Positions 34,186-45,789 of a stretch of DNA of 64,000 bases are shown here, one piece after another. Both the position numbers and the translations under genes were made by a program. The notes under the pieces were generated by a model. That model had not been told where the DNA came from. It searched no databases and saw only the letters and a list, made by a program, of their open reading frames with translations. Position 1 is the first letter of the stretch, and each line of letters starts with the position of its first letter. Origin of the DNA: Isoetes taiwanensis (lineage: Eukaryota > Streptophyta > Lycopodiopsida > Isoetales > Isoetaceae); NCBI GenBank assembly GCA_021234155.1, contig JAJEKV010000090.1, forward strand, positions 2,470,479 through 2,534,478, in the 5' to 3' direction.

Positions 34186-35499
34186 TAAATTTCAAATAGG
34201 AAAAGTGATATCCTATACAGAAAAGCCTTCTTACCTGAGAACAATGTAAAACTGTAAGAGATAAATCACCTTTCATGCACATGGGTTGTCTGGCCTGAAA
34301 CCTTACTCATCCATATGCATTTATTGTCTTCCAGCTGCAGGTCAATAGGAGGTGCAGGAAAATGAGCCCTGCAAATACAATTTATTATAGATAGATAGAT
34401 AGTAGAGGTCTAGAGATGATGATTTATGCACAACAAAAATTATTTGCAAGCCAAACAGATGGAATGCCAGATAGGATCAAACAGATGGAATGCCAGATAT
34501 ATTAGAAGCCCACTTCTATAAACAAACCCTGATTTTTGATGGATTAGAACCGTAGGCCAGAAGATTGGCACCAAACTGAACCTGCAAGAATGGAAATTAA
34601 AACACATACTCTCAAGAAGGATTGGAATGCTAGAGCAGACGAGACAAAAACATTAGCTAAGCCGCATAACAGTTAACAGAAGCCCCAGAATAAAGAAGCT
34701 CTGGTTATAGGAGCCTACTTCACTTTTGCCTGGGTTCGCTGATATGGAGCTTCTATCTGACCTGTGTAACCCAGAATACAACAGAGCAAAGTGGGTGCAC
34801 GAAGGAAGTATGGCAAAGTGCCTCCACGGAGCAATAGTATGCACACGGGAAAGGCCGGAAATTGGCCGAAAATTTCAGACAAATAGAGAATCGTTGAGAA
34901 GTTTTGACACATATTCTCGTTGGCTATGGTGATGCTTCCAACCCTCTACTCTTTCCTTTACATCGATTAGGAAGACTAACCGAAAAGCTCCTGGATGCCG
35001 AATTTGCATGCAGGTACTACCTGTCAGAATTCCGATCCATCTCTCATCTCTCGACAGCTGCAAAAGGGCGATCGAAGCAAAAATAGAAACGTCCAAAGCC
35101 ATACCCCATTGAACCCTTGATTTTTGTTTTTTGATTTTTAGTTGATCGGGAAAGTTTGGCAGCGACAAAAAAAACCCCAAACCTTAGGCAAACCAACCTG
35201 GGCAAAAAATCCAAAAAGTTTTTGGGACCCTGAAAAAACTGAATTTAAACAATAGGATAATGTTTGAAGATCCGTATGGCAAATTTTATCATTTATTTCT
35301 GAGTATGCACGGCTCGGCATAGACATTGCAAGACAACTATTGTTGGCTGCTAGGAAGTCGTTGCTGGTAAAGAGCTTCATAGTCTGCATAGTATCTCGGA
35401 TACTCCTCATCACAATGCCCTTGTCTTCCAAATCTTTTAATTTCTCATCTATAATTCAAAAATTTAAGTAAAATATCTTTCCCTACAAATGTATCATAA
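34186..35499. other. No firm gene; possible small exons on minus
   Basis: On the minus strand a TTTGCAG acceptor near 34376 is followed by a frame reading HFPAPPIDLQLEDNKCIWMS up to a donor-like AAG|GTTTCA. Another acceptor-preceded stretch lies near 34590. I could not identify a protein. A minus-strand gene of unknown kind running through 35.1-30 kb cannot be excluded. Confidence 0.25.
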
Positions 35500-35712
35500 G
35501 TGAGAAGTTTGTATGGCCAACTCAGCTTTAGTAGGAGATATTTGCACAATTTTGCTAAAGTAACCCAACCACGACAGAATTTTAGATGGAAGGAGGACGC
35601 TCAAGAAGCATTTGAATGGTGTCTTGGACAATTGAAAGAGAGAACATTGTTCATTCCTCCAAGAATGAGTGAACCATTTCCTTTATTCTTTACAGGAAAA
35701 TCTTTTCTATAG
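35500..35712 (+). pseudogene. Ty3/gypsy RT-RNase H junction scrap
   Basis: The 70-codon frame reads RRYLHNFAKVTQPRQNFRW and then EDAQEAFEWCLGQLKERTLF. In Ty3/gypsy polyproteins the sequence YYRRFIxNFAKIxxPL…FxWxxEAQxAFexLK marks the end of RT and start of RNase H. Nothing else of the element is readable on either side, so this is a short relic. Confidence 0.62.
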
Positions 35713-36098
35713 TCTTTTTCATGCTGGTCTTTATGGTCTTTTTGTGGCCTCTTTGTCAAATCTTTCTATGTCGATCCTCTTATTGTGAATTCCATACCTA
35801 ACTTTTTTATACCTATTTTGTCCAAAGCACTATAAAGATATATGCATGAAAAAACGTAATAGTATTATTTGGAATTATTCTTTTATAACAATTTGAACAT
35901 CATATGCTAGAATGAATTATTAATCAAATTGAATTATACAAGATTGGATGGATTATTAGTCAAGCTTAAGAGAATTGACTCTAACATTGCCTCATTGAAG
36001 TTCCAACTCAATACAAATTGAGTTTGAACTAATCTAAGATTGCCTCGTCATCTACAAAGAGACAACGCTTTCGTTTTCTCTCTTTAATGTTGCATGAT
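35713..36098. other. No recognised gene
   Basis: AT-rich spacer up to the (GGAA)n tail of the LINE. Confidence 0.4.
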
Positions 36099-36132
36099 GG
36101 AAGGAAGGAAGGAAGGAAGGAAGGAAGGAAGG
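36099..36132 (-). repeat. (GGAA)n tail of the LINE
   Basis: About 8.5 units of GGAA on plus (TTCC on minus) at the 3' end of the minus-strand LINE. A matching tract sits at the same relative place at 21615. Confidence 0.8.
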
Positions 36133-37275
36133 TATTTTTATCGTCCACAGAGATCAATCGGTCTATGGGACTCAATACAAAAGCGCAGCAAGCGGATTAC
36201 TACCCGGATTAAAAAACCCCCGCCCGAAGGGTTTTCGAGGGAAAAACCATGGCAGCAATCAGCCTACTGACAAACTGTTCCAATATACAAAATGCAAAAA
36301 CACACAAATATATACACTCCTGCACCGCACCCGTAGTGCCTGATCAGCGGGCAGGCGGGGGCAAAGGTGAGCTCGCAGATCCAGTACCTCCTGAATGTAC
36401 GACCCCAGAGCGCGTACTGACAGTGTGTTCATCAGCAAATGTAGGGGCAAGTCCGGCCGTACTCTGGAAAGTGTGAGACTCATCCTCAGTGGCACCCGTT
36501 TGACAGCACTGACAGAGCATGTCCTGGCGGGGCTCCCCAATCCACCTGCCCGTCTCGATGCGAAGATGGTGGGCACCTGTGCGAATGGAGGCAATGGGTC
36601 TGCGCTTTTTCAGGGGCAGCTGGGAACGCAGGTAGAGCTGCAGGCCCCGGGCTGACACGGGGTTGATGTGCTGCTTGTAATGGGCCATTTTGACCTGCTC
36701 TAGAGCGCCGGGATCCCAGAGCTTGCCAAGGAAGCAAGCGTCCAGGTACTCCCATAGGCTGTCACGATCGGCCTCTGTGTCCACCTGCATGCACCTGTGC
36801 TCCTGCACGTTCCATCTAGCGAACCACTGATCTCTTTTACCCCTCCAACAGGCCCTGAGCCGCTGCGGGCCCATTGCCACAGCGTAAGCCATGTGCGGGA
36901 GCCGAGCATCACCCATATTAACCACTTTCTGAAAATAGACGATGTGTCTATCAAGGGCTGCCCGCTGAAGCGGCAAGAATCCAGTTTCCTGCAGCAGAAT
37001 CTGATAGGGGACTGAAAGTTTCACCCCAAGTGCCCGTGCCAAAAATGCCTTCTGCACCTGCTCCAAGTCATTCCAGGTCGCCAAAGAGACGACCGGACCC
37101 CAAACCTCGACCCCGTACAGAAGGACAGGCTCGACCAGTGCCCGAAACAGATGTGACTGATGGTCCCAATCATAGAGCTCTGCCTGGTGACTGTTGTTCT
37201 GGATGGGAGCAACGCCATGCGAGAAGCCACACATTCAGCATAGATGGGCAAGGCCCTGCAAAATCCAAATTACAT
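36133..37275 (-). pseudogene. LINE (non-LTR) retrotransposon, 3' part of ORF2
   Basis: A 296-codon minus-strand frame (37234-36344) encodes the region after the RT palm: FRALVEPVLLYGVEVWGP, then FLARALGVKLSVPYQILLQE, RLPHMAYAV, and near the C-terminus IETGRWIGEPRQDMLCQCC with a His twelve residues on, the usual LINE CCHC-type knuckle. LINEs copy themselves by nicking target DNA and reverse transcribing on the spot. The endonuclease and the catalytic RT core are missing, so the copy is 5'-truncated. The 3' UTR is 36133-36343, with CCCGGATTAAAAAACC shared with the relic at 21.8 kb. It is GC-rich compared with its neighbours. The clade was not determined. Confidence 0.82.
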
Positions 37276-37549
37276 TTTACTGTAATGCAACATCTGACTA
37301 GAAACTAGGACCAACAAAAGCAGAGAAAAAGAAGCAGTTAAACTAAAATGATATTGGCATAAAACGTAATTGTAATAGTCTAAAATAACTTTAAAATATA
37401 ATCTTTGAACATGAAATCAAATGCTGAAATGCTAGCTAGTCATCAGGCTCGGGTATATCTTGGACTTGGATTATATCCAGATCCTCATTATCTTCATTTT
37501 CATCTTCATAGTTGCTTTTCTTTTTCTCTGATATCTTCGATTTGTAATT
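37276..37549. other. Short noncoding spacer
   Basis: Nothing recognised between the LINE fragment and the minus-strand methyltransferase-like gene. Confidence 0.4.
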
Positions 37550-40525
37550 TCACAAAGCAATGACTTCTTGTACGAAAGCATAATCACGCTCAATGCCATA
37601 GTAATGAACTCCTCGCATAGCTGCAGCATAGATCATTGGTGCTGATCCTGCAAACAAATCACGCACTAAACCATCAACTAGACAATAAGTATGCAAAATG
37701 AACTCCATGAAAATCGGGGACTTCTCTAAACCAAATCTTGACAATTGCATATTTTTGTAATGCAATCTATCAATTTCTGTCAAATGATGAGTGTAGAAGT
37801 CTCAATCTGGGCTGTAGCTTTTATGTTGAAAAGGTGAGCCATTGGTTGGTGGCACGGGCACTCCTATGCGGCTACAGATGATACATACTTGGCAATATTG
37901 TGCGATCATTTCCAGCTTGCTATGGTCAAAAGGAACCTTAGAGGATAGAAAGAACATTCGACACTTCTCCAAATTTCGCTTCTTTGCATATATGTCCAGT
38001 GTCTTTATTTGTTCCTGCGTACAAATGCACAATGCAAATCCTTTGTCATCCAAACAAAGTGTAGCAATGCTCATGCTAGCATCTATGAGCTCCTGATCAC
38101 ATAAACTTCATGCTAGAATTTCATCGTGCCCAATGGTAGGTATCATATTTGTAGAAAGATCTATAAAGACCACGTGAAAGCCCCAATCTTTAGGCTTGCC
38201 ATTCCTCTGCAAAATCTTGTCAATCTTTTTGTTTCCACGTGCAAATTACCTTAACTCCTTGAACTCTTTAAAGTGCATAGAAGAAGCAGATGACACCATA
38301 GACTTTGCTAGCACATGCACATCCAAAGATACAAGGAGACTATTGATATTCTTGAAGTTATATGAAGGTCTAGCATCCATCTCATCAAATATCTCAAGGA
38401 CTTCTTCTTCTTCCCGTATTGAAGCTTCTGAACATTGCTTTTTGGCAGACTTACATTCATTCTTATCAACATTTATTTCGCTTCCTATTATCATCAGAAG
38501 GCAATTGTCCCTCTTCATCTTGTGCCTTTGATGCACTACATAATTCATTATATTTCAACTCCTCCTCAGGAACTTCTCCAGGGGGAAAATCAAGCCACCA
38601 AGGGCAATTATCTCTTTCCCAATTAGTCAAAACACCTTTCTTGTCCTTCAGGTTATACATAGTAGAGATCTCATCTAGAGTGGCCCATCTCCTTACCAAA
38701 ACAGGTATCTTATCAATGTACTGCTTAGAAAGGCAGTAAACAAAGTACATGTAGATAATAAAATTCATTATTAGAGATTCATAACATAGTAACAATAGTA
38801 CGCGCACACTTTGAAATTTACCTGAAGCATACTCTCATCGAGGACCTCTTAATATCATATGCATCCTCTACTTTTGCGCTCAAGGAATGTCTTGAACATA
38901 CTATCTCCATATTTCGACTTAAAATCATCAAACCATACTTCCAATATGTCCCCTACATTTGCCACAGCAATGTGCTTAGTTGATATTATAACTGAATCAA
39001 ATGTTTCCTTGGATTTTTCAGAAGATGCTCGAGCCAAGTTTCTTTTTTTAACCATTCACTAAATTTCTTGTCATTATTTGGAATTTTGTGGCTAGATACT
39101 ATCGCAGTGCCCAAAATCATCCACTTTAACCATTTATCTCTAATACATGGATCAACTTTTGCTTTCATCATGTCATTCAACTTCTCCAAAGTTAGCCGAA
39201 TATAATTATTCTCCAGCTGTCTGCTTGTGACCATAGTAACCTAATTATGCCCCAAATCAGGATTCACAATAGCCAAATATCATCCATTTTTTCTTGCCAT
39301 TTTTGTCTCACTTCTTTCTCTGCTTTGACCTTAGCTTCATCATTACCCAATCCCTCATTATACTTTTCAGTTAGTGCATCAACCTCTTTCACAATTGTGG
39401 ACTGAAATGCAATCAGTAAATGTGTTATAAATAGTGCATGTTTTAACTAAACACTGAAAAATTCGTGTTTTAACACAAACCTGATACATGATCTTTGCCA
39501 AAATGTACCTGGTATGAGGATACCATGGCTCCTCCTTTATCGCCTTCACTTTTGCATTTCTACTTTCTGCAAGCTCTTGGCTGCTAACATTGGCAAGAAA
39601 GTTTGTCAAATCAGAGTTTGTCATCCTGTGCACCCCCTAAAGTATGTCTTTCAGCTTTGTCTTTACAATTCCATGCTCATTTAACCTGAAAAATTGTGTA
39701 AATGAAAATGTAATAATAGACATCAAATACTTACTCATTTATCCTATTCATTGCTCATACTAGGGTTGCCTCCTTGGTGGGTTCAATGTTCACAAACGAT
39801 GCTTTGACTGAAAAGTGCATGCTCCTTACAAAAGAGTATCTCTCTTTGATTTCTGCAACCAAGCATCTGTTCTATGGTTCCCATCCCAGCAAATAAACGT
39901 CTTATTATAAAGATCACTCCATTCATCATTGGACTGCAAACTAGACTCAATTGCTTCATTCTCTTGCTTCCAAGAATCATCCAGCTTTGCACAATCTGTC
40001 CTGTGACTGGAATTGTATTGCCCAATGAGTTAGTAATAGAAAGGATGAAACTACCTTTCTCAAGTATGTACCCATCGTTCCTTAGTGTCTCACGCATCGC
40101 CTTGGCGCCCTTGGTAACAGTACGCATAGCTTGATTACTTGTACACGACAAAGAGGAATCAAGGGAGGATCTCTTCCCCGCACAATTCTGAGTTCATTCA
40201 AAGTTTGGGATATCATTTGTAAAGTGAATGTTTTGGGACATCTACAAGATCCTCTTCTTCATGCCCTTATTTTGTTTTTTGTTGCTTTTTCAACTTCACC
40301 ATCTTTAGGCATGTCATCAATGTTAGACTTATCCTCTACACCTTGTATCTCTTCCACTTCAATGAAGTCTGATGTTTCCATATTCTCTTCATCCCCTTCT
40401 CTATGAACTATCTCTTCATTCTTTTTATTCTTGCTCTTCGACCCTTTTCTCTTCCCCATCTTCTCAGGTGATCGTAATATAGTTCCTCTCCTCATTACAA
40501 CCATAGCACTGCACATAACATTCAA
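37550..40525 (-). pseudogene. Decayed ParB/Srx-like plus DNA methyltransferase-like fusion gene
   Basis: Minus-strand blocks run in order. 40525-40259: basic/acidic low-complexity start (MGKRKGSKSKNKKN). 40190-39735: a ParB/sulfiredoxin-like module with KAMRETLRNDGYILEKGSF and, in a shifted frame, FICWDGNHRTDAW (DGNHR at 39870-39887), ending at a GTAAGT donor. 39675-39497 and 39400-38840: helical middle. 38790-38250: a WWLDFPPGEVP block. 38200-37550: HVVFIDLSTNMIPTIG (motif IV position), CLDDKGFALCICTQEQI and, at 37662-37625, RDLFAGSAPMIYAAAMRG followed by YGIERDYAF (motif I). The order motif IV before motif I is that of beta-type amino-methyltransferases. Introns with GT-AG borders are present. 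Several stops (TAG in KDIL*GV, TGA after DEILA) and frameshifts make this copy inactive. The domain assignments are my inference from motifs. Confidence 0.6.
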
Positions 40526-41080
40526 GTAAATGATTACTTGTAGGCAATAGATATAAATACAAATTTACTTGCTGCCATTGACATAAGACACAAGGCTAAG
40601 TCTGGCTCTAGTTCATAGCATTTTCAAAAAAGAATTCTACTAAGGTAGTAAAATAGGATTCTAGACTCCTGGATAATATGACTAGCAACATGAAAGAGAC
40701 TGAAGAACTTATTGTTGAAGACCTGTTATTTGGAGCTGTTATTTGGAGTAGAAGATTATCCAGGGATTCGATGGATCGATAAATGATTCAAAATTGATAT
40801 TAACATCACGGACAGTTTTATTTACTGCCAATAATGAATCAATATCTGAAAAGTATACATAATGTGTTCAATGAAGCGATGACAGGTGCTGGGAAACTTT
40901 ATTGGAATTTCTAATGGGCTTATGAAGCAGCCTTATACAATGCCTAAACTCATAGATAATAAACAATGAACTGTGAACATGAAGAATCCAAAATATTAAA
41001 AGCAAAGCATACCGTATACACCAACGTGATAATCCTCCACACTTAGCATAATGTTCTGAATATCTGAATATGAAGCAAAC
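40526..41080. other. No recognised gene
   Basis: AT-rich DNA upstream of the methyltransferase-like gene. It could contain that gene's promoter, but nothing specific is seen. Confidence 0.35.
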
Positions 41081-41605
41081 AACGCCATTTTAGTTCAGTT
41101 GTCTTATAAATTGAACTAGAAATTTGCATAAAAACCCTTCGATGCCTTATAGATATTACTCTAGAGGCCTTTCAAAGGGTGGTGTTTACCTCAGGATCAA
41201 ATAAGAATATTACAGCTGATTATAGATTCTACCAAATGAATGAAGAAAGGAATCACAGTTTTTGAAGAAGAGTCGGACCTTCTAAGCGACGATGTTTGCC
41301 TCAGAATTAAATAAGAATATTACAGATTATAGATTCTACCAAATAAAAAAAGAAAGAAATCACAGTTGTTGGAGTCCGACCTCCTAAACGACGCTGTTTG
41401 ACAGCTCTGTAACTTTGTCTTTGCTATGTAATCTACCTAAATGTATGACCCAAAACTGCAGGAATGAAAAGAATGTAAAACTCCAAATTGCTACAAGCCA
41501 AACGACGCCATTTGCATCTCCACCTGTGATTCTATTTCACCTACATCTCATCTCTGTTTAACAGGAATAATGGCAGACTAACCTCAAACGGCGCCGTTTG
41601 CATCA
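41081..41605. repeat. Five near-palindromic AAACGRCGCCGTTTG-type sites
   Basis: AACAACGCCATTTT (41080s), AGCGACGATGTTTGCC (41284), AACGACGCTGTTTGAC (41389), AACGACGCCATTTGCA (41500) and AACGGCGCCGTTTGCA (41587, a full palindrome) are spaced roughly 90-200 bp apart. The units at 41170-41290 and 41290-41400 are also related to each other (CTCAG(G/A)AT(C/T)AAATAAGAAT). Confidence 0.6.
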
Positions 41606-43554
41606 GAAGTCTGTAGCATCAGAATGTTTGCTTTAGTATCAGAAAGTTTGCTTCACAAATCCGTCGCTATGAGGTCCGCTTGCTCCTTCTGTTGAGAATC
41701 TCTGCCATGAGAATCCGTCCTCGTATTGCCACAGTTCAAAATATTTTTCGTAACAAATGACTTTCAAAACATTTTAAAAGAACAAATACCCCCGGGGGGT
41801 TCACCTCTGTTTTCCGTACAAAACATGTGCGTCGGCGATGAAGGAATTTTTTTGAGTTTTTGAAGTACGTATACCTAAGGTGTCTCCCACGTTTTGGCGC
41901 CGGAGGAGCTATATTTCCACGGTTTGAGGAGCGGTTTTCCTGCAGGGGTATGCACTTAGAAATATGTTCAAGGGGGTTAGATGCTTTGCTGGTTGCCAGG
42001 CAGATTTTCGGAGGTATGTTTTTAAATTTTTTTTTCCTGTACAGTTTTTGCCTCAGAAAACTTGCTTTTATAGTTTCTTATGAACGGATTAGAAGTACTT
42101 TTATCTCAAACACATAAGGCATTGTTGAGGATTCGTCTGTTTAGTCCTCCATTACCTACAGATAAAATTTGTTTTGTGGCTCAACCTTCCCGTGCCTCCA
42201 TTTCGGTCGTTTCTACAAGTTTTTGGGTCTGGATATCGAAGATAAGGTTTCCAATGAAGAAGGTGTTGTGTGTTTTATCTTGACCATTTTTGTATGATGT
42301 GCTTAAATTTGTGAAATGTATGGATAAGTGGAGAACTATATGGGTGTAATGTGGAGAAGATGTAAAAAATGTGCAAATATTGTGGAGGAAGCATTTATGA
42401 TGTACTGAAGTGGAACCTATGGACTTGAAGGAGTATTAAAGTCCTTAAGAAATATTTTCAATGGTTGACATTCTGATGATGTGTCATGAATCTGGAAGAA
42501 CATGGTAGTTGCAAGGAGTTTAGATGGCCTAGATTTGATGTTGAGTTGGCAAGATCTGGTGAACTTATGGTAGTTAGAATTTGGATCTAAGGTTGAGATT
42601 TGCCCAGATCTGATGGCTAGGATCAAGTGCAGTATTGTATAATTTAGCCAAAATTCGTGTAGAAGGGAGGCCCAATTTGGAAGATGACATCTGGGCAAAC
42701 TTCTTGAAGTTGTGAGTATCTTTCTTGATCAGTTGAATAATATTATGTTGAAGTATGAAATTTTGAGTATGATTATGTGATTCTCTCATCTGTTATCCCA
42801 ATTTCTCTAAAAGTTTATGATATGAATTGATGCAAAAATTTATGATGGAATGATTACCTTGGTGATTATGATGCCAGTAGAGTGAGGCTTAGCCTGTCTC
42901 ATATATCTTGAGATTTGCTTTGGTTCTTGTCGTTAGCTTTTGATCTTTAGTTTGCCTTGGTTGCGTTGACAAGCTAACATTTTTTGGGGGGCATTGCGAG
43001 AAAGCAACACTATGCTAGCATGATATTTCCTATCTTTAGTTCAAGATGGTGGTGATACTAAGTTATGATGCAATATGTATCTTTGGAGTATCGTTTGTGC
43101 AAAATATGTTCAAGGCATGGTGTATATTTGAAGTTTTGTCGAAGAGAAACAAGATGGTCATAATTGAAAAAATCTGTTGAATTTGGAGCCTATTGCAGAG
43201 GTATGAATCTACTTTATAATTCTGAAGATTTCAGGAATTTTAAATGGATGGTTTCTATTCTTTCTTGCCTGGCCAGCAAGTTTGGATGGAATGTCTATAT
43301 GGAATGTCAGAATACTTGCTTGTCTGATAGTAAAGAAATGGGCAAGGAAGAAAGAATCAAAGGTAAGAGAGGAGCTGATGCCGGATCTTCTGCCATGTTC
43401 TAACCGTCGGCTACGCGCACAGAGGAGTGGAAGAAATAAGAAAAAAAAAGGGGGTTCGTTGAAAGTGGAGAAAATAAAAGAGAGAGAGAAATTAAAAAAA
43501 TAATAATAATAATTACATCGATATAGAAGAAAATAAAATACCAAATTTCAACAT
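41606..43554. other. No recognised gene
   Basis: AT-rich DNA with several short frames but no domain. An A/G-rich stretch lies at 43420-43510. Confidence 0.35.
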
Positions 43555-43620
43555 GTTGGCTATGGTTTTTTGGTTAAGATGTTGGACTTTAAGTTGGTTG
43601 CTCTCGGGTTCAAATCCTCC
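43555..43620 (+). ncRNA. tRNA-like pol III promoter (SINE head or tRNA relic)
   Basis: An A-box-like TGGTTAAGATGTTGG (43571-43585) and a B-box GGTTCAAATCC (43607-43617) are 36 bp apart, the spacing of tRNA internal promoters. ACTTTAAGT occupies the anticodon-loop position, Leu-like. The acceptor stem does not pair, so this is a SINE head or degenerate tRNA, not a working tRNA. Confidence 0.45.
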
Positions 43621-43703
43621 TAAGCACAATCTGGTGTTACGAAGATCTTATTTTCGAGGTTATTTATTTGCCTATATATTGAAGGACTCTTTAAGCTATT
43701 TAC

Positions 43704-45468
43704 GCCTTGCCTGATCAAGAAAGGTTCAAGAGTGCTTGGACGACCTCGGAAATGGTACTGCAGGCCCACCAATGCGGAATTTGGGGACAAAAGTTTATTT
43801 GGAAGTTGTGGCAACCTATATTGACATCTTCTTGTCACCTACTATGGACCTAAGAGCAAGGGTTAAGGCTGCTGCAACAGTTTCCTTCTTTTTTAGGTGT
43901 GCAAGAATATGTTTTGCTTCTTTTACTTTGGATTGTTCTCTAAAAATTCTGGGAGTTTGCTTATGATTCTTCTTTTTTCATAACAGACTTTGGAGGCTAT
44001 GGTTGAAGGACCAAAGCATGCATTCGTTGAGTAGAAACTTCATTAGTCGGGAAAGCTTCATAGATGTGCAATTGTCATGTTATTTTGTTGTGCTGCTCAT
44101 AAAGTATTTCAGGGATAAATTTGGGCATTTAGAGTTGTCCTTAGAGTGCACAGGATCGGATGTGTGCGAAAACTTCTTCTCTAAAGTGGGTGGCATGGTG
44201 CGTAATGAAAGGTCGTATGATGGGGCAGACATGTTGGAGAGTGCCTCTGCTTTGAATCATATCTCTGAATTTCAGGCTGCCACGACCCTCTTATTTCCGG
44301 CAGCTCATGTCAAGCAAGAGCACATTTGGCAGGAGTTAGAAAAAAAGGTAGATACTGATGGTAATGTGCTGAATTGTGACTTGCAGATTATAGTGGCATG
44401 GATACGGATGACAAGATTGTTGCTGCTTTAAAGGAAGGGCTCACTGATGCACAAGAATTGTGCGAGAGTGTCGGCATTACATGCACGGGCACTGATAAAT
44501 GGTTTAGTGAACCATGCAACTTTGAGGATTGGTTTAAAAGTAATTTCTCGCTAGACTTGAGTTCTAACACTGTAGGAGATGAGATCGATGTTGTGGAAGA
44601 GAGCATGGAGCCTCAAGGAGAAGAAGTGGTCAGTGAGGCTGATGTGGCAAGCTCTGAATTACGTCATGTATTTGATGAAATGTTAGATGAATGTGAAAGG
44701 AGAAAGCCCTCTCATGTAGCTTGGCATGTTGAGATGGAAGGAAAGAGAATCTTTAAGTCAACCATTGTGAGTCATTTGAATGGAAACCTGTGGCTTTCGA
44801 AGGATAGGTTGACGAGAATTAGTACTTTGGTATATTCCATTGAAGAAAATAATGTTAATGCATTGACTCTACTAGGCATTGGAACAGACTGTGCGGTGTA
44901 CTTTGAAGAACCTATGGAAGAAATGATGGTATCACAGACTAGACATGCTTCAGCAAAAAAGAAGCAGAAATATGTATCAATTCAAAAGGTTGGTACCTTG
45001 GAAGGGTATTGAGCATGAGGAGGAAGTCTGGCAGTGCGTGGAGAGAGAGTAGGGAGCCCGTGGACTTGGTTAAACGCCCGTCCTTTGAAGTTCAGCTAAA
45101 TCTAGCATATTATAGAAAACACGTTGGCAAGGATGCCAAGTCCATGTGGTTTACATACGATTTGACCGATAATCGACTCATAGACCTTGAGTCTATCATA
45201 TCCCTTGCATGTTTGAAATATGAACCTGCCAAAACCATTTACCATCTGCATGATAATGATAGAGTACAGCTGAATAAGTTTGTACGTGAACAAAATAGTG
45301 GTAGGATAGCCTTAATTTAGATGCCACTAAATGGTTATAATCTGCTACTATCTATCTCTTATTTTTTGTTGTTTTGTAGGGAAAAAGGAAAGCAAAAGCT
45401 TTAGGGAATGCAGCAGGCTGAGGCAGATATTTGTTGCCACTCTAGTGTATTATGCCTTGTTCCAATGA
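43704..45468 (+). pseudogene. Tandem unit A: C-terminal part of the P-like transposase gene
   Basis: Homology to unit B begins abruptly at CGCCTTGCCT near 43706. The first exon ends TVSFFFR, then a 90-bp intron (43897-43986, AG|GTGTGC … AACAG|A) leads to LWRLWLKDQ, LSRNFISRESFIDVQLS and the acidic TGSDVCENFFSKVGGM box. A missing C near 44385 (ACTTGCAG against ACCTTGCAG in unit B) splits the frame, which resumes as MDTDDKIVAALKEGL to 45012. The last part, VDLVKRPSFEVQLNLAYYRK (45060-45320), runs uninterrupted here; in unit B an LTR element sits inside this junction. A final exon after TTTTGTAG (45380) may end near 45468. The function would be DNA transposition; this copy is 5'-truncated and frameshifted. 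Confidence 0.75.
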
Positions 45469-45780
45469 AGAAGGCAATGATTCCTGATGACAGGTTAATC
45501 GTGTTTTGGCATTCAGTTTGTGAGAACCGTGGCAGAACCGGGGGCAGAACTATGGTTTTAGTGCTTGTTTAAGAAGTCTAAGAGAACTAATGGCCGGGCT
45601 AATGGCCTGCATTTCAGTGTTCAAGCAGGGTGAGAGCATTTCAATGATTTACTTATTCGCATATTGTGAGCTACTTTGCAGCCATGCTTTGTCGTGCTAA
45701 AGAGTAGTTTTGTGCATGCATATCTCTAATACTATAGATTTACATGCTCTAATATTTGATGCTTCTTCTTTGCAGGTTGA
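45469..45780. other. Spacer between tandem units A and B
   Basis: About 310 bp, also found between unit B's end and unit C (62286-62590). It should contain any promoter of the downstream unit. AATACTATAGATTTACATG (45729-45747) is the only TATA-like stretch, ending with a TTTGCAG acceptor-like sequence before the first ATG. Confidence 0.4.
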
Positions 45781-45789
45781 CAAAAATGG

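Noticed and set aside
36259-36594. Additional minus frames in the LINE fragment as separate genes
   Set aside because: They overlap the recognisable LINE frame, which alone shows family motifs.
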